Shown here in pieces: positions 7,516-15,613 of a DNA stretch of 23,280 bases. The notes under the pieces were generated by a model. It did not search any database, was not told the origin of the DNA, and worked only from the letters and a program-made list of their open reading frames with translations. The stretch lies in assembly GCA_034926785.1 (NCBI GenBank), contig JAYFQU010000030.1, positions 1 through 23,280 of the forward strand, read 5' to 3'. The position numbers were made by a program, and so were the translations under genes. Numbering within the stretch: position 1 is the stretch's first letter; the number at the start of each line of letters is the position of its first letter. Source of the DNA: UBA7703 sp034926785 (GTDB lineage Bacteria; Bacillota; Clostridia; Christensenellales; CAG-138).

Positions 7516-9144
7516 TCAGGAGAATATGATTTGGAAGGTTGCGTCCGGTAAATCACGCGCTGCGTCCGCTCTCAGATCCTCGCTGAGATCCGCCTCTTTG
7601 AGCAGCGGAAGCAAGGTAAGCGGCGTCAGGTCGCGGCTGCGGACGATACCAAGGGCGACGCGCTCCAAACCGGTCAGCGACTCAATTCCGTTGAGATTAT
7701 CCAGCGTGGTATTGCGCAGCATCACCTCCCTGAGGCTTCCGATTCCGGCAAAGGCGCTGAACGACGTTACGCGCGTTTTGCCAGCTTCGATGACTTCGAG
7801 CAGGCGGCAGGAGGAAAGCGCCGAAAAGTCCGAAACGCGAGAATCGAACACGCTCAGCTGTTTCAGCGAATCGAGCCCCGAGAGCGGCGCAACGCTCTCG
7901 ATGGGGTTGTGATTCAAATCGATGATCTCAAGCGAGGTAAGCCCTGCCAGGTCGGATAGATCCACAATGTCCTGCAGGGCGATGCGAATGGTAGTCAGCC
8001 GGCTCAACTGCGCGAGATCCTTAAGGGAACGGATGCCGCCGTTTTTGTGGGTACCTTCGCCGTCGCCCATGCGCTGCTGCTCGCGGGAGTATGCTTCGGC
8101 GCTGCCAAGCGCCTGATCGCCAAAGATATAGAGCGTGTTCACGCCCAAAAGATCCTCCTGCGAGATGGGATCATCGGCAGATTTTCCGAGGGACAGGCGA
8201 ACCGCCTGCTCAATCAGGGGCTCTTGAAAGGTGACGCCGGAGGGATTCAGCAGCCGAGGTGCGTAGTCGGTATACCGTCCGACGGCAAAGCCGGCTGAGA
8301 GACAGGCAAACGAGGCGATGACGAATGAGACGACGCGCAGTAAGCGCCGCCGGATGCGTCCGTCGGCATGCTGCAGTGCTTTTTTCACCTTGTCCGCGGA
8401 GGCATACCGACGATCCGGCGTGAGCTCGGTGCAGGTTTGAACGATTTTTTTCAGGCGTGTGGACTCCAGCTTTGGCAACGCCCGCCTCGGTTGGGATTCA
8501 CCCGTGAGCAGCCAGCCGATGAGGACGCCCAGCGAAAAGATATCGGTTCGATTGTCGGTTTGCGAAAACCCATATTGCTCCGGTGGCGCAAAATCCGCCG
8601 TGCCAAAATAGCTCGTGTCCTTGCTGGCGGAGGCGTCATACTCCCGCGAAATACCAAAATCGATCAGCCAGACCTTTTCCCCTGAGTCAATGATGATATT
8701 CTGCGGCTTAATGTCCCGGTGAATGACCGGGGGGGACAGACGATGCAGATAGGCGAGGATATCGCAGATTTGGGAAGCGATTGCAACGGATTGTTCGGGA
8801 GAAGGGTGAACCTCGGCAACATATTCGTTTAATGGTAATCCGTCAATGAACTCGCGGACTACGCAAAGCATGATCTCGTTCTGATATTCCGCGATATATC
8901 GCGGAATGCCGGGATCGTTCAGCTTTTTGAGCAGCATCGCTTCTGTCGTGCCGGAGGAACGACTCTCGCCCAAGTAACACTTCGCAAGGCGGTGAACATT
9001 GGTGTTGCGCTCCAGAACAAGCAGCGTTTCCGTATTTTCATGTTCGGCAAGGCAGGCAAGCGCTTCATAGTCCGCAAAAAACGCGGCGGGATACCGCGCC
9101 TCGTCGAACGCGAAAATGGCGTCGAACTCCGTTTCGTTATTCAT
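7516..9144 (-). CDS. Membrane Hanks-type Ser/Thr kinase with extracellular LRR domain
   Basis: The 542-aa protein resembles a receptor kinase. The cytoplasmic kinase (about residues 25-255) has a divergent N-lobe without a clear glycine loop, but it keeps the ATP lysine (K55 in LAKCY), a helix-C glutamate (E68), the catalytic HRDIKPQN (142-149), DFG (162-164), the APE equivalent APPE (186-189) and the DxxSLG aspartate (D201). It should therefore be active. A basic stretch and one membrane helix (about 268-290) follow. Outside lie an internalin-type cap (QEPLIEQAVRLSLGK) and LRRs from about 370 to 525. Its start overlaps the end of the XRE-like gene by eight bases (ATGAATAA), implying coupled translation. 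It lacks the PASTA repeats of PrkC/Stk1 kinases. Ligand and substrates are unknown. Confidence 0.92.
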   Translation of the reverse strand: MNNETEFDAIFAFDEARYPAAFFADYEALACLAEHENTETLLVLERNTNVHRLAKCYLGESRSSGTTEAMLLKKLNDPGIPRYIAEYQNEIMLCVVREFIDGLPLNEYVAEVHPSPEQSVAIASQICDILAYLHRLSPPVIHRDIKPQNIIIDSGEKVWLIDFGISREYDASASKDTSYFGTADFAPPEQYGFSQTDNRTDIFSLGVLIGWLLTGESQPRRALPKLESTRLKKIVQTCTELTPDRRYASADKVKKALQHADGRIRRRLLRVVSFVIASFACLSAGFAVGRYTDYAPRLLNPSGVTFQEPLIEQAVRLSLGKSADDPISQEDLLGVNTLYIFGDQALGSAEAYSREQQRMGDGEGTHKNGGIRSLKDLAQLSRLTTIRIALQDIVDLSDLAGLTSLEIIDLNHNPIESVAPLSGLDSLKQLSVFDSRVSDFSALSSCRLLEVIEAGKTRVTSFSAFAGIGSLREVMLRNTTLDNLNGIESLTGLERVALGIVRSRDLTPLTLLPLLKEADLSEDLRADAARDLPDATFQIIFS

Positions 9145-9610
9145 ATCGATCCTCCCGGCCGAGCAGCATCAGCCCCATGCTGTCGAGTGATTGCTGCGCC
9201 TCCAAAACGCTGCGCTTTTCATAGAGGCAGCGAAGGATCACGATATCCCGTGGGATTTTGGGATAAAGCGGCGCCTGACGCGCGATCTTGAGGAGCTCCT
9301 GCGTGCTGTCCACATCGAGGCCAAAGCCAAATGCGAGCTGAATTACCTTGTCGCGCGAGGGCTTTCGAATGCCGTTGAACAACTGATACGCATAGTTGCG
9401 CGGAATTGCGGATTTCGCGATCACCTTGGCGCGGGAGACGGACAGCTCCTCGCAAAGCGCGCAGATAAAATGGTCAAACGGCGGCATCGCCATCAGCGAG
9501 GCATTGTCGTTCAAATAGGTCTTTACATCCGGCGCCCGGAAAAGACGCTCTAATAACAGCTTTGTGATGCTCGCCGGTTTTGGTGGTAACTGCTCCATGC
9601 TGCGCCCCAT
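9137..9610 (-). CDS. XRE-like HTH regulator coupled to the LRR kinase
   Basis: This 157-aa protein is a clear paralogue of the product of 5224-5649. It shares the block YQLFNGIRKPSRDKVIQLAF and a similar C-terminal segment (RDIVILRCLYEKRSV). It has no signal peptide or membrane helix. The gene overlaps the kinase start by eight bases, so the two proteins are likely made together, and it is the first gene of the unit. An ATG at 9598 is an alternative start, since the ribosome binding site AGAAGGAA lies very close to the ATG at 9610. It may be a DNA-binding regulator, a kinase partner or a phosphorylation target; the sequence cannot decide between these. Confidence 0.8.
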   Translation of the reverse strand: MGRSMEQLPPKPASITKLLLERLFRAPDVKTYLNDNASLMAMPPFDHFICALCEELSVSRAKVIAKSAIPRNYAYQLFNGIRKPSRDKVIQLAFGFGLDVDSTQELLKIARQAPLYPKIPRDIVILRCLYEKRSVLEAQQSLDSMGLMLLGREDRYE

Positions 9611-9748
9611 TTCCTTCTATTACGGAATAAAAAGGTGCCATTTACACGGCGTTCTTGTTGCAAAAGAGATAACGGTTGGAATCATCACGCGCGGATTCGC
9701 CGCGCTGGTGTTTGGATAAGGTCATATACACATGTCCGCTTGGTTTTT

Positions 9749-9777
9749 ATTATAGTAGCGCTGCGCAGGCGATGCAA
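9749..9777 (-). promoter_or_regulatory. Predicted promoter of the XRE-like/LRR kinase unit
   Basis: The minus strand reads TTGCAT (9772-9777), a 17-base spacer and a consensus TATAAT (9749-9754). Transcription would start near 9742, about 130 bases before the ATG at 9610. Confidence 0.7.
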
Positions 9778-10059
9778 GGAAACCGCCACTTTTTTCAGGA
9801 AATTCAACATGGTTCCACGTGATTTAAAATTCTCAAGTGTGCATACGGCATACCAAAGAATCACCGCTTATTGGTAAATGGAGAGCGCCGAGTACGCGGG
9901 TTCCTTTTCGCTTCCGCAGCTGAGTTGAAGGACAAGCTGTATGAACGGCTATTCGCCATGCGGCCATAATCAAAAAAAGCAGATGCTGGCTATGCCGCCT
10001 GGTGGAACCGCAATTGCAAGAATGCGGAAAACACTTGAAAAAAAGCTTCTTTTTTTAAT

Positions 10060-10090
10060 GTGTGCAGCGAGCACACCTTTTTGTGTTTTT
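10060..10090 (+). terminator. Terminator-like hairpin upstream of the zinc-ribbon operon
   Basis: GTGTGC (10060-10065) pairs with GCACAC (10071-10076) around a five-base loop, followed by CTTTTTGTGTTTTT. This is a plausible plus-strand terminator, yet no complete gene precedes it on that strand. It may end a small RNA, or belong to a lost gene. Confidence 0.5.
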
Positions 10091-10115
10091 CGATTGTTAC
10101 AATGATTTTGTCAAA

Positions 10116-10142
10116 TTGTATCGACGACCAAGCTGTTATAAA
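10116..10142 (+). promoter_or_regulatory. Weak promoter candidate for the zinc-ribbon operon
   Basis: TTGTAT (10116-10121) and TATAAA (10137-10142) are separated by 15 bases. The -10 is good, but the -35 and the spacing are poor. It is proposed mainly because a promoter is needed between the hairpin at 10060-10090 and the start at 10200. Confidence 0.35.
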
Positions 10143-10199
10143 TCACAAATTCGGCGGTATATTCCAATCGCAGGAGATGAATCAAAAGGAGGAGATTCG

Positions 10200-11621
10200 A
10201 TGCGTATGCTTGAGAGAACCCCCGGCAAACAATGGGCAGCGGCGGATGCGTCGCAGCCGATGCGCAGCGGCGAGGCGGCGTTTTGCGCAAACTGCGGAGA
10301 GAAACTGCGCGCGGGCGCGAAGTTCTGCCATAACTGCGGAATGCCGGTGGCGCCCGTCCAATATCTGGCGGAGCCGGAGCCGGCGGCGGCGAGTCCCGCG
10401 CCGCAGGAAGACGCGGATCGGCTGGAACCATTCGATGCCGAGCCGCCAACACAGGCTCAACCCGCGGTCAGCGAGCCGCCAAGCAGCGCAATTGAGAGCG
10501 GGCAAACACCGCCGCGCGCATCGATGGAGCGGCGGCGCGTCAATGGCGGAACGATACCACGCTGGGTGTTGTATGGCCTCATCGGCGTGGCGGCGCTGCT
10601 GCTCCTGATCGCCGCATTCGGGCTCGGCCGCTGCACCGGCGGGGGAGATGCATTGCAGCCGGATCTTACGGCGACGCCGGTCAACGCGGAGGAACAGCAA
10701 TCTGCCGTCGATCCTGCCCCCGCCGATGCGGCAAAGCAGACCGGCGAAAGCGAAGCGCCCGATCTGCCGTCCCTCGATGCGGAAGGAAAGGACAGCGATG
10801 GCATGAAGCTGCCGGTCCCCGGAGAAGGGGAAACGCTGTATTTGGGGATGCTGGACTACGAGGAGGCGGAGCTTTCCAAGATTGCGTTCGTACTTTCTGC
10901 CGATGGAACGAAGGTCCACGACATCACTATCTTCTGCAAAAACCTGTCGCTGGATTTTAAAGATATCTCAACCGGCATATCAAACCTTACGGTGACGGAG
11001 TCCTATCAGGCGTCGTACGGGACGGAATCGTTTGACCGGATAGACCTGGGCGATTCCTCGCTGTCGGGGTTACTGATCGACGGTGACGCTGCCTATGCCG
11101 ATTTGGATTATGTATATCGCTATCAATCCTACGGCGCCGATGCGCGGGCGCAGGTGTTTGCCCTAGGCGTCTGCTCGGTTGAGTTTGCGCGAGTTGCCGG
11201 GGCCTCGCGCGCGTCTGCGTCGTCGGAGGAAACGCTTGCGATGGCGCCGGCGGCGGAGAATCCCGCCGCCGCAAGCCGGGTTCCAATCTCGTTTGAAGGG
11301 AAGACCTACTCAGTCGGCATCGGAGCAATCTCGACAGACGAGTCCGGCAACCGGACGGTGGAGATCGTCGGCAGCGGCATCGGGGAGGTTCTTCCGATCC
11401 GCAACGGCGTGATGATCGTGCCGATTCAGGCATCGATCGAAAGCGCGGGAAAAACGCTGGGCTGGAGTTCCGCGTCAACGTCGCGCGGGTCGATTGTGTT
11501 TACCTTTGAAACCGCCGCCGAGCCGGAGCTCATCTATCTCTATTCGTTTGAAGATTTGGACAATGAATCCGCCTGGGCAGTCTATGATACGACGTTAACA
11601 GGCTTTATAGAAGAATACTAA
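10200..11621 (+). CDS. Zinc-ribbon membrane protein with large extracellular region
   Basis: The 473-aa product has an N-terminal double-CxxC zinc ribbon (C29, C32, C43, C46; FCANCG and FCHNCG). A Pro/Ala/Glu-rich linker follows, then one membrane helix (about 121-143), and about 330 residues predicted to be outside the cell. The outer part is rich in beta-type sequence and matches no family I recognise. The ATG at 10200 was chosen because AAAGGAGGAG lies just upstream; the frame is open further back but without such a site. It is the first of four close plus-strand genes. The arrangement (ribbon inside, one helix, domain outside) is common in Clostridia. Signalling or interaction with the neighbouring kinase is only inferred. 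Confidence 0.8.
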   Translation: MRMLERTPGKQWAAADASQPMRSGEAAFCANCGEKLRAGAKFCHNCGMPVAPVQYLAEPEPAAASPAPQEDADRLEPFDAEPPTQAQPAVSEPPSSAIESGQTPPRASMERRRVNGGTIPRWVLYGLIGVAALLLLIAAFGLGRCTGGGDALQPDLTATPVNAEEQQSAVDPAPADAAKQTGESEAPDLPSLDAEGKDSDGMKLPVPGEGETLYLGMLDYEEAELSKIAFVLSADGTKVHDITIFCKNLSLDFKDISTGISNLTVTESYQASYGTESFDRIDLGDSSLSGLLIDGDAAYADLDYVYRYQSYGADARAQVFALGVCSVEFARVAGASRASASSEETLAMAPAAENPAAASRVPISFEGKTYSVGIGAISTDESGNRTVEIVGSGIGEVLPIRNGVMIVPIQASIESAGKTLGWSSASTSRGSIVFTFETAAEPELIYLYSFEDLDNESAWAVYDTTLTGFIEEY

Positions 11622-11656
11622 CCTTTGTTTGCAAGCAGTGAAGGGAGGGTAAGGAT

Positions 11657-13006
11657 ATGATCTGTCAATCATGCAGGGTAGTCATTCCGGACGGGATGCA
11701 TTTTTGCCCGGTCTGCGGGAAGCGCCTATTGGAAAAGGAAGTAAAGACCGCGCCGCGCGAGACCATACGGGAGACGGCGCAAGAGGAACCGGAGGGTAGC
11801 TGCGACGCGGGTCAAACGGAACAGGAACACCAGAAAACGCAGCCGGAAACGCCGGGAATGCTGGCGGCAGAAACGGGAACGAGCCGGAGGGCAGCTCGAA
11901 AAAAACGGTGGATCCCGGTAACGGTCATTCTGGCGCTGATGCTATGCGCCGGTCTTGTCCTTCTTGGCATTCATAATGGAAAACAGCGCCGCTATAACGA
12001 GGGCGTTACCCAGCTGGAAGCGGGTAACTATACCGAGGCACAGGGTATTTTTGCAGACCTGGGGGCGTTTGACGACTCCGCTGCGATGGCGGAATACAGC
12101 GCAAACATGGCGCGCTACGCTTCGGCGCTTGCGCGTTTCGACGAGGGGGACTATTCGGGCGCGAAGGATGCTTTTCTCGCGTTGGGCGCGTTCCGTGACG
12201 CGCCGGAACAAGCGCAGGCTTGCCAGAACTCGCTATCCTATCAAAACGCGGAGAACTTCTTTACGGCGGGGCAATACGCGGAGGCGATGGCGGCATTCCT
12301 CGCCCTTGGAGAATTTCGCGATGCCGCGGCGAAGGCGGACGAATGCGACAGAATGATCAAAACCGCGCAGGCGGACGCGCTGTATGCGCAGGGAGATTTT
12401 ACCGCGGCGTTGCCTCTGTATGAAGCGCTCTCCAGCGGTGGGGATCCGGAAGCCGCTGAAAAGCTCGCATATTGTCAGGGTGCGATTGCATACGCCGAAG
12501 CGGAATCGCTGCTGAATGCGGGGAAAAACTATGACGCATATCTGGCCTTCCTTGCGATTTCGGATTTTGACGATGCGTCTTCCCGCGCAGAGAATTGCAT
12601 TCAGCCGTTCCCGAAAACGGGGGAACTCTACCACAACGAAGCATATGGCACGCGCTCTTGCTCGCTAACCATTCGCACGCCGGACGATGAAATCAGCCAT
12701 AACTTTATGAAGATCTATTCCGAGTCGGGAGAACTCGTAAGCACCGTAGCCATAGCCAGCGGCGCCTCGGCAAAGATATGGCTGCCCTCCGGCAGTTATC
12801 GCATGAAGAACGCCTATGGAGAAGAGTGGTTCGGCGAGGAGGATCTGTTTGGCGACGATGGCGTCTACAACCTGCTCAAGAACGGATCGGGCGACAATGA
12901 ACTCTTCCGGCTCGAAAAGAACTATGCCTATACGCTGTCCCTGCGCACCTCAAACGGAGGCGGAGACGACGTTAACACCGAGAGCGAAGATCGCGGCAGC
13001 TTCTAA
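11657..13006 (+). CDS. Zinc-ribbon membrane protein with extracellular TPR-like repeats
   Basis: The 449-aa protein opens with a zinc ribbon (C3, C6, C17, C20), then a charged linker and one membrane helix (about 85-104). Residues about 113-314 form five repeats of roughly 35-40 residues, with the pattern L-x-x-G-x-Y-x-E-A then F-x-x-L-G-x-F-x-D-A then A-x-x-C. They resemble TPR/SEL1-type helical repeats. The C-terminal part (about 330-430) is a beta-rich domain with a GSYRMKNAYGEEWFGEEDLFG segment, a pattern I associate with extracellular domains of similar Firmicutes proteins. The gene follows the first zinc-ribbon gene by 35 bases and has GGGAGGG upstream. Protein-protein interaction at the cell surface is inferred. 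Confidence 0.82.
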   Translation: MICQSCRVVIPDGMHFCPVCGKRLLEKEVKTAPRETIRETAQEEPEGSCDAGQTEQEHQKTQPETPGMLAAETGTSRRAARKKRWIPVTVILALMLCAGLVLLGIHNGKQRRYNEGVTQLEAGNYTEAQGIFADLGAFDDSAAMAEYSANMARYASALARFDEGDYSGAKDAFLALGAFRDAPEQAQACQNSLSYQNAENFFTAGQYAEAMAAFLALGEFRDAAAKADECDRMIKTAQADALYAQGDFTAALPLYEALSSGGDPEAAEKLAYCQGAIAYAEAESLLNAGKNYDAYLAFLAISDFDDASSRAENCIQPFPKTGELYHNEAYGTRSCSLTIRTPDDEISHNFMKIYSESGELVSTVAIASGASAKIWLPSGSYRMKNAYGEEWFGEEDLFGDDGVYNLLKNGSGDNELFRLEKNYAYTLSLRTSNGGGDDVNTESEDRGSF

Positions 13007-13056
13007 CAAACATTGAAAAAGCAATGAACCAATGAATTGGAAGGGGTATTACAGCT

Positions 13057-14088
13057 ATGTTTAGAAGAGACGGATGGCACAAAATGGTTCTCATGCTGGC
13101 GGCAGTGATGCTGACAGCGGCGCTTCTTGGCGGGTGCGTAGCAAAAAAACAAGCAAACCTTCCGGGTGTCGCAGCTGCGCCAGAGAGTGAACCGGCGGAG
13201 CCAGCGGCAGCGCCGGCCGAGGAAGCGGCGGCCGTGCCAGAACCGGAGAGCACACCGGAGCCGCAGATGTTTCCATTTTCAGGCAAAACAGCGGCCGTTA
13301 CCGGGGTTAGCGATGACCCGGCGCTGATTGCAAACTCCGGCGGCGAGACGCCGTCCGGACGATATGTGCGGGTTGATATCTCCTGCATGGACGGCACATT
13401 CACGGGGGATCATATGAGCATGGTGCTCAAATCCTTTTCGCTGCGCGATGAAAACAGAAATACCTATCCGGTTGCATTCTCGGGATTTGCCGTTGCAGGA
13501 GAATTTGATTTTGACTCCATGGAGTTCAGCGTGATCAAGCCAGTGTTCGATGTCCCCGCGAACATCGCCATAAATACGCTGACGCTGCTTGCGCCGGGAG
13601 AAAACGAAGGGGAGACGATCATCCTCCCGCTTGCGGATGTTCCGCCGATTCAGGAGCAGAGCGAAGAGAAGACGGCAGCCACGACAGCGGATGCCGCGCC
13701 GCAGAGCGTAGCCGGGCTGAGTCTTGCGGACGCCGCCTTTTCCGCCGTCACGGAGGATGGGCTGTATGCCGTGCCGTACGACGAGAACATTGTTTTTATC
13801 GTTAACAACACCACGGATGCGACGGTGCAGCTGCAAGGCGCGTCGGATCATCTTCTCTCGTACAGCTGCATGCTGACGCTCGATGCGCCGGTTGGCGAGG
13901 CAAGGCTGGAATTGCGGCTCTATCAAAACGGGGCGCAGATTCTAAGCGACACGACGAACACCGCGCTGCAGGGCGGGGAAAACAAGCTCGAAGCGCTATT
14001 CAAGCTGCAGGAGGCGGTATCCGGTAATTATCGCCTGGAACTTTGGTATAACGACACGCTGGTGGATGTGCAGGAACTGGCGGGCTGA
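13057..14088 (+). CDS. Lipoprotein with two domains (order B then A)
   Basis: This 343-aa protein has a signal peptide with lipobox LLGGC (Cys27) and a Glu/Pro/Ala-rich spacer, typical of an anchored surface protein. Residues about 71-194 form domain B (starts MFPFSGKT, contains SDDP, ends IILPLAD). Residues about 216-342 form domain A (starts QSVAGLSLADA, contains GLYAVP and LSYSCMLTLD, ends LVDVQEL). Both domains recur in the next gene, but in the opposite order. GGAAGGGG lies upstream at a rather long spacing. It is the third gene of the four-gene unit. I recognise no family, and no catalytic motif is visible. Confidence 0.82.
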   Translation: MFRRDGWHKMVLMLAAVMLTAALLGGCVAKKQANLPGVAAAPESEPAEPAAAPAEEAAAVPEPESTPEPQMFPFSGKTAAVTGVSDDPALIANSGGETPSGRYVRVDISCMDGTFTGDHMSMVLKSFSLRDENRNTYPVAFSGFAVAGEFDFDSMEFSVIKPVFDVPANIAINTLTLLAPGENEGETIILPLADVPPIQEQSEEKTAATTADAAPQSVAGLSLADAAFSAVTEDGLYAVPYDENIVFIVNNTTDATVQLQGASDHLLSYSCMLTLDAPVGEARLELRLYQNGAQILSDTTNTALQGGENKLEALFKLQEAVSGNYRLELWYNDTLVDVQELAG

Positions 14089-14116
14089 ACCAGTGAACTG
14101 AATGAGGGGGGAGAGT

Positions 14117-15577
14117 ATGAAAACAGGAAGAACCGCTTTTGTAGCTTGCATGGCTGTGTTTGCGCTCGCGCTGTTCTTCTTTGGCTGCGTGCCAAAGAAG
14201 GCGGCGGAGGGGATGGTGATTACGGACGTGACCCCGACGCCGGAGGCTGCGCCGGAAGAACAATTGCCGCCTCTTCAAAGCGTCGCGGGGCTGGCGATTG
14301 GGGATGCGACCTTAAGCGGCGCCGTAACAAGAGGATTGTATGCCGTGCCGGCGGGGACTGATTTGGCGATGCTGGTTAACGGAAAAACCGATGCTGCCAT
14401 CACGCTCGCGGATACACCGGGCAATCTGCTCGTCTACGCCTGCAAACTCACGCTTGAGAGCGAACGGACGGTTGCGATCCGGGCCGGCGTCTATCGAAAC
14501 GGAGAATCGCTCTTTTTTGGGACAGCGCAGGCGAAACTGACCGGCGCGGAAAACAGTTTATCGGTACAGATCATGCTGCCGCAGTCGGAAGCGGCGGAAT
14601 ATACCGTTGAACTGTCGCTGGACGGTATTCTGGTGGATCGGCAGTCGGTGCGGAACGGCGCAATTCCCTTGATGACGCCCTCGCCTACACCGGAACCCAC
14701 GCCGCAGATCAGTCTGAATCATTTTCCGTTTCTGGAAAAGACCGTCCGGCTGGATATGATTACCGACGATCCCGAGAGCGAAGAAGGCAGCGTTTTAAAG
14801 AACTACGCGGAGGAGCATAAGGCTAAGGGGCGGTTTGTGGTCATGGTATTCCGCGTGGTTGAAGACACGCTGCCGCTCGAGCAAATCGATCGGTTCTCCA
14901 ATACCATTGCGCTAACGGGCGGAGGAGATGGCTACACATCCCTTGGCTATAATGTTTTTAATATTGACTGGGACGCGGATAAACAGGAGTTTGTTTGGAC
15001 GGAGCAACAGACGGGATTTCGGACGATCTTTGACATTCCCAGTGCGCTTGCTCTGGCCGATTTGCAGCTGGAGCTGGTTAACGATGTTTCCGTCCGCCTG
15101 CCGATTCGGGATTGGAGCGGTTTCAATGGTTCAGGCGCGCCGGATTCCGCTCCGGCGGGTTACGCTGCGGCGGATAACAGCGCGGCAGCCGCGGCCGTGA
15201 TTGCGGAGGAATCGCTCGACGGTATGAAGCCCGGCGTTCAGACGGACGATATCCGCGCGAGGCTGGGCGGGGAGGACGATCTGCCGCTGATCGAGATGGA
15301 GACGATGCAGCTCTTTTATATGAGTACAGGCTATGTCTTTACCTATAGCAATTCGACGAAAATCATATCCGCTATCTGCGCGTATGCGCCAGCCGCCGGA
15401 AAGACCGCCCGCGGCGTCGGCATCGGCAGCGACTACAGCACGGTGGCAGCGGCATACAGAGGCGAGATGAACGCCGCCCGGACAACCCCGGATGCCATCG
15501 TGATCGGGGATGACTCGGCCTATCTGGAATTTATCTTCGAAAATGGCGCGGTCAATCTGATCAATCTAAATTACTGA
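14117..15577 (+). CDS. Lipoprotein with three domains (order A, B, C)
   Basis: The 486-aa product has a signal peptide and lipobox FFFGC (Cys24). Domain A (about 52-180; QSVAGLAIGDA, GLYAVP, LVYACKLTLE, LVDRQSV) and domain B (about 200-332; HFPFLEKT, TDDP, RLPIRD) are homologous to those of the preceding lipoprotein, in reverse order and joined by a Thr/Pro linker. An extra domain C (about 370-486) contains two similar halves around GVQTDDIRARLG and GVGIGSDYSTVAAAYRG, a spacing reminiscent of BamE/PepSY-like modules; this resemblance is weak. The ATG at 14117 was chosen over one 15 bases earlier because GGGGGGAG then lies five bases upstream. It is the last gene of the unit and is followed by the hairpin element. 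Confidence 0.83.
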   Translation: MKTGRTAFVACMAVFALALFFFGCVPKKAAEGMVITDVTPTPEAAPEEQLPPLQSVAGLAIGDATLSGAVTRGLYAVPAGTDLAMLVNGKTDAAITLADTPGNLLVYACKLTLESERTVAIRAGVYRNGESLFFGTAQAKLTGAENSLSVQIMLPQSEAAEYTVELSLDGILVDRQSVRNGAIPLMTPSPTPEPTPQISLNHFPFLEKTVRLDMITDDPESEEGSVLKNYAEEHKAKGRFVVMVFRVVEDTLPLEQIDRFSNTIALTGGGDGYTSLGYNVFNIDWDADKQEFVWTEQQTGFRTIFDIPSALALADLQLELVNDVSVRLPIRDWSGFNGSGAPDSAPAGYAAADNSAAAAAVIAEESLDGMKPGVQTDDIRARLGGEDDLPLIEMETMQLFYMSTGYVFTYSNSTKIISAICAYAPAAGKTARGVGIGSDYSTVAAAYRGEMNAARTTPDAIVIGDDSAYLEFIFENGAVNLINLNY

Positions 15578-15613
15578 AAACGAACAGTGTAAATGGAGGG
15601 ATCGATAACCAAA

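Larger units (their letters stand above)
9611..10199. other. Divergent intergenic region between the kinase unit and the zinc-ribbon operon
   Basis: This 589-base gap holds the minus-strand promoter at 9749-9777, a plus-strand terminator-like hairpin at 10060-10090 and a weak plus-strand promoter candidate near 10116-10142. Between about 9880 and 10060 there are only short open frames, one of which reads ELKDKLYERLFAMRP before a stop. These may be a decayed gene end, but no family is recognised. Confidence 0.5.

Noticed and set aside
7516..9610. HipBA-like toxin-antitoxin pair (HTH gene overlapping a kinase gene)
   Set aside because: The kinase has Hanks-type HRD and DFG motifs, a membrane helix and LRRs, none of which fit HipA.
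9635..9877. Plus-strand open frame of 80 codons
   Set aside because: No ribosome binding site, it crosses the kinase unit promoter, and the protein has no recognisable feature.
10182..10919. Minus-strand open frame of 245 codons, very Arg-rich
   Set aside because: It is antisense to the zinc-ribbon gene; its composition reflects the GC-rich codons of the true gene.
13279..13926. Minus-strand open frame of 215 codons
   Set aside because: It is antisense to the lipoprotein at 13057-14088, which has a lipobox and a paralogue next door.
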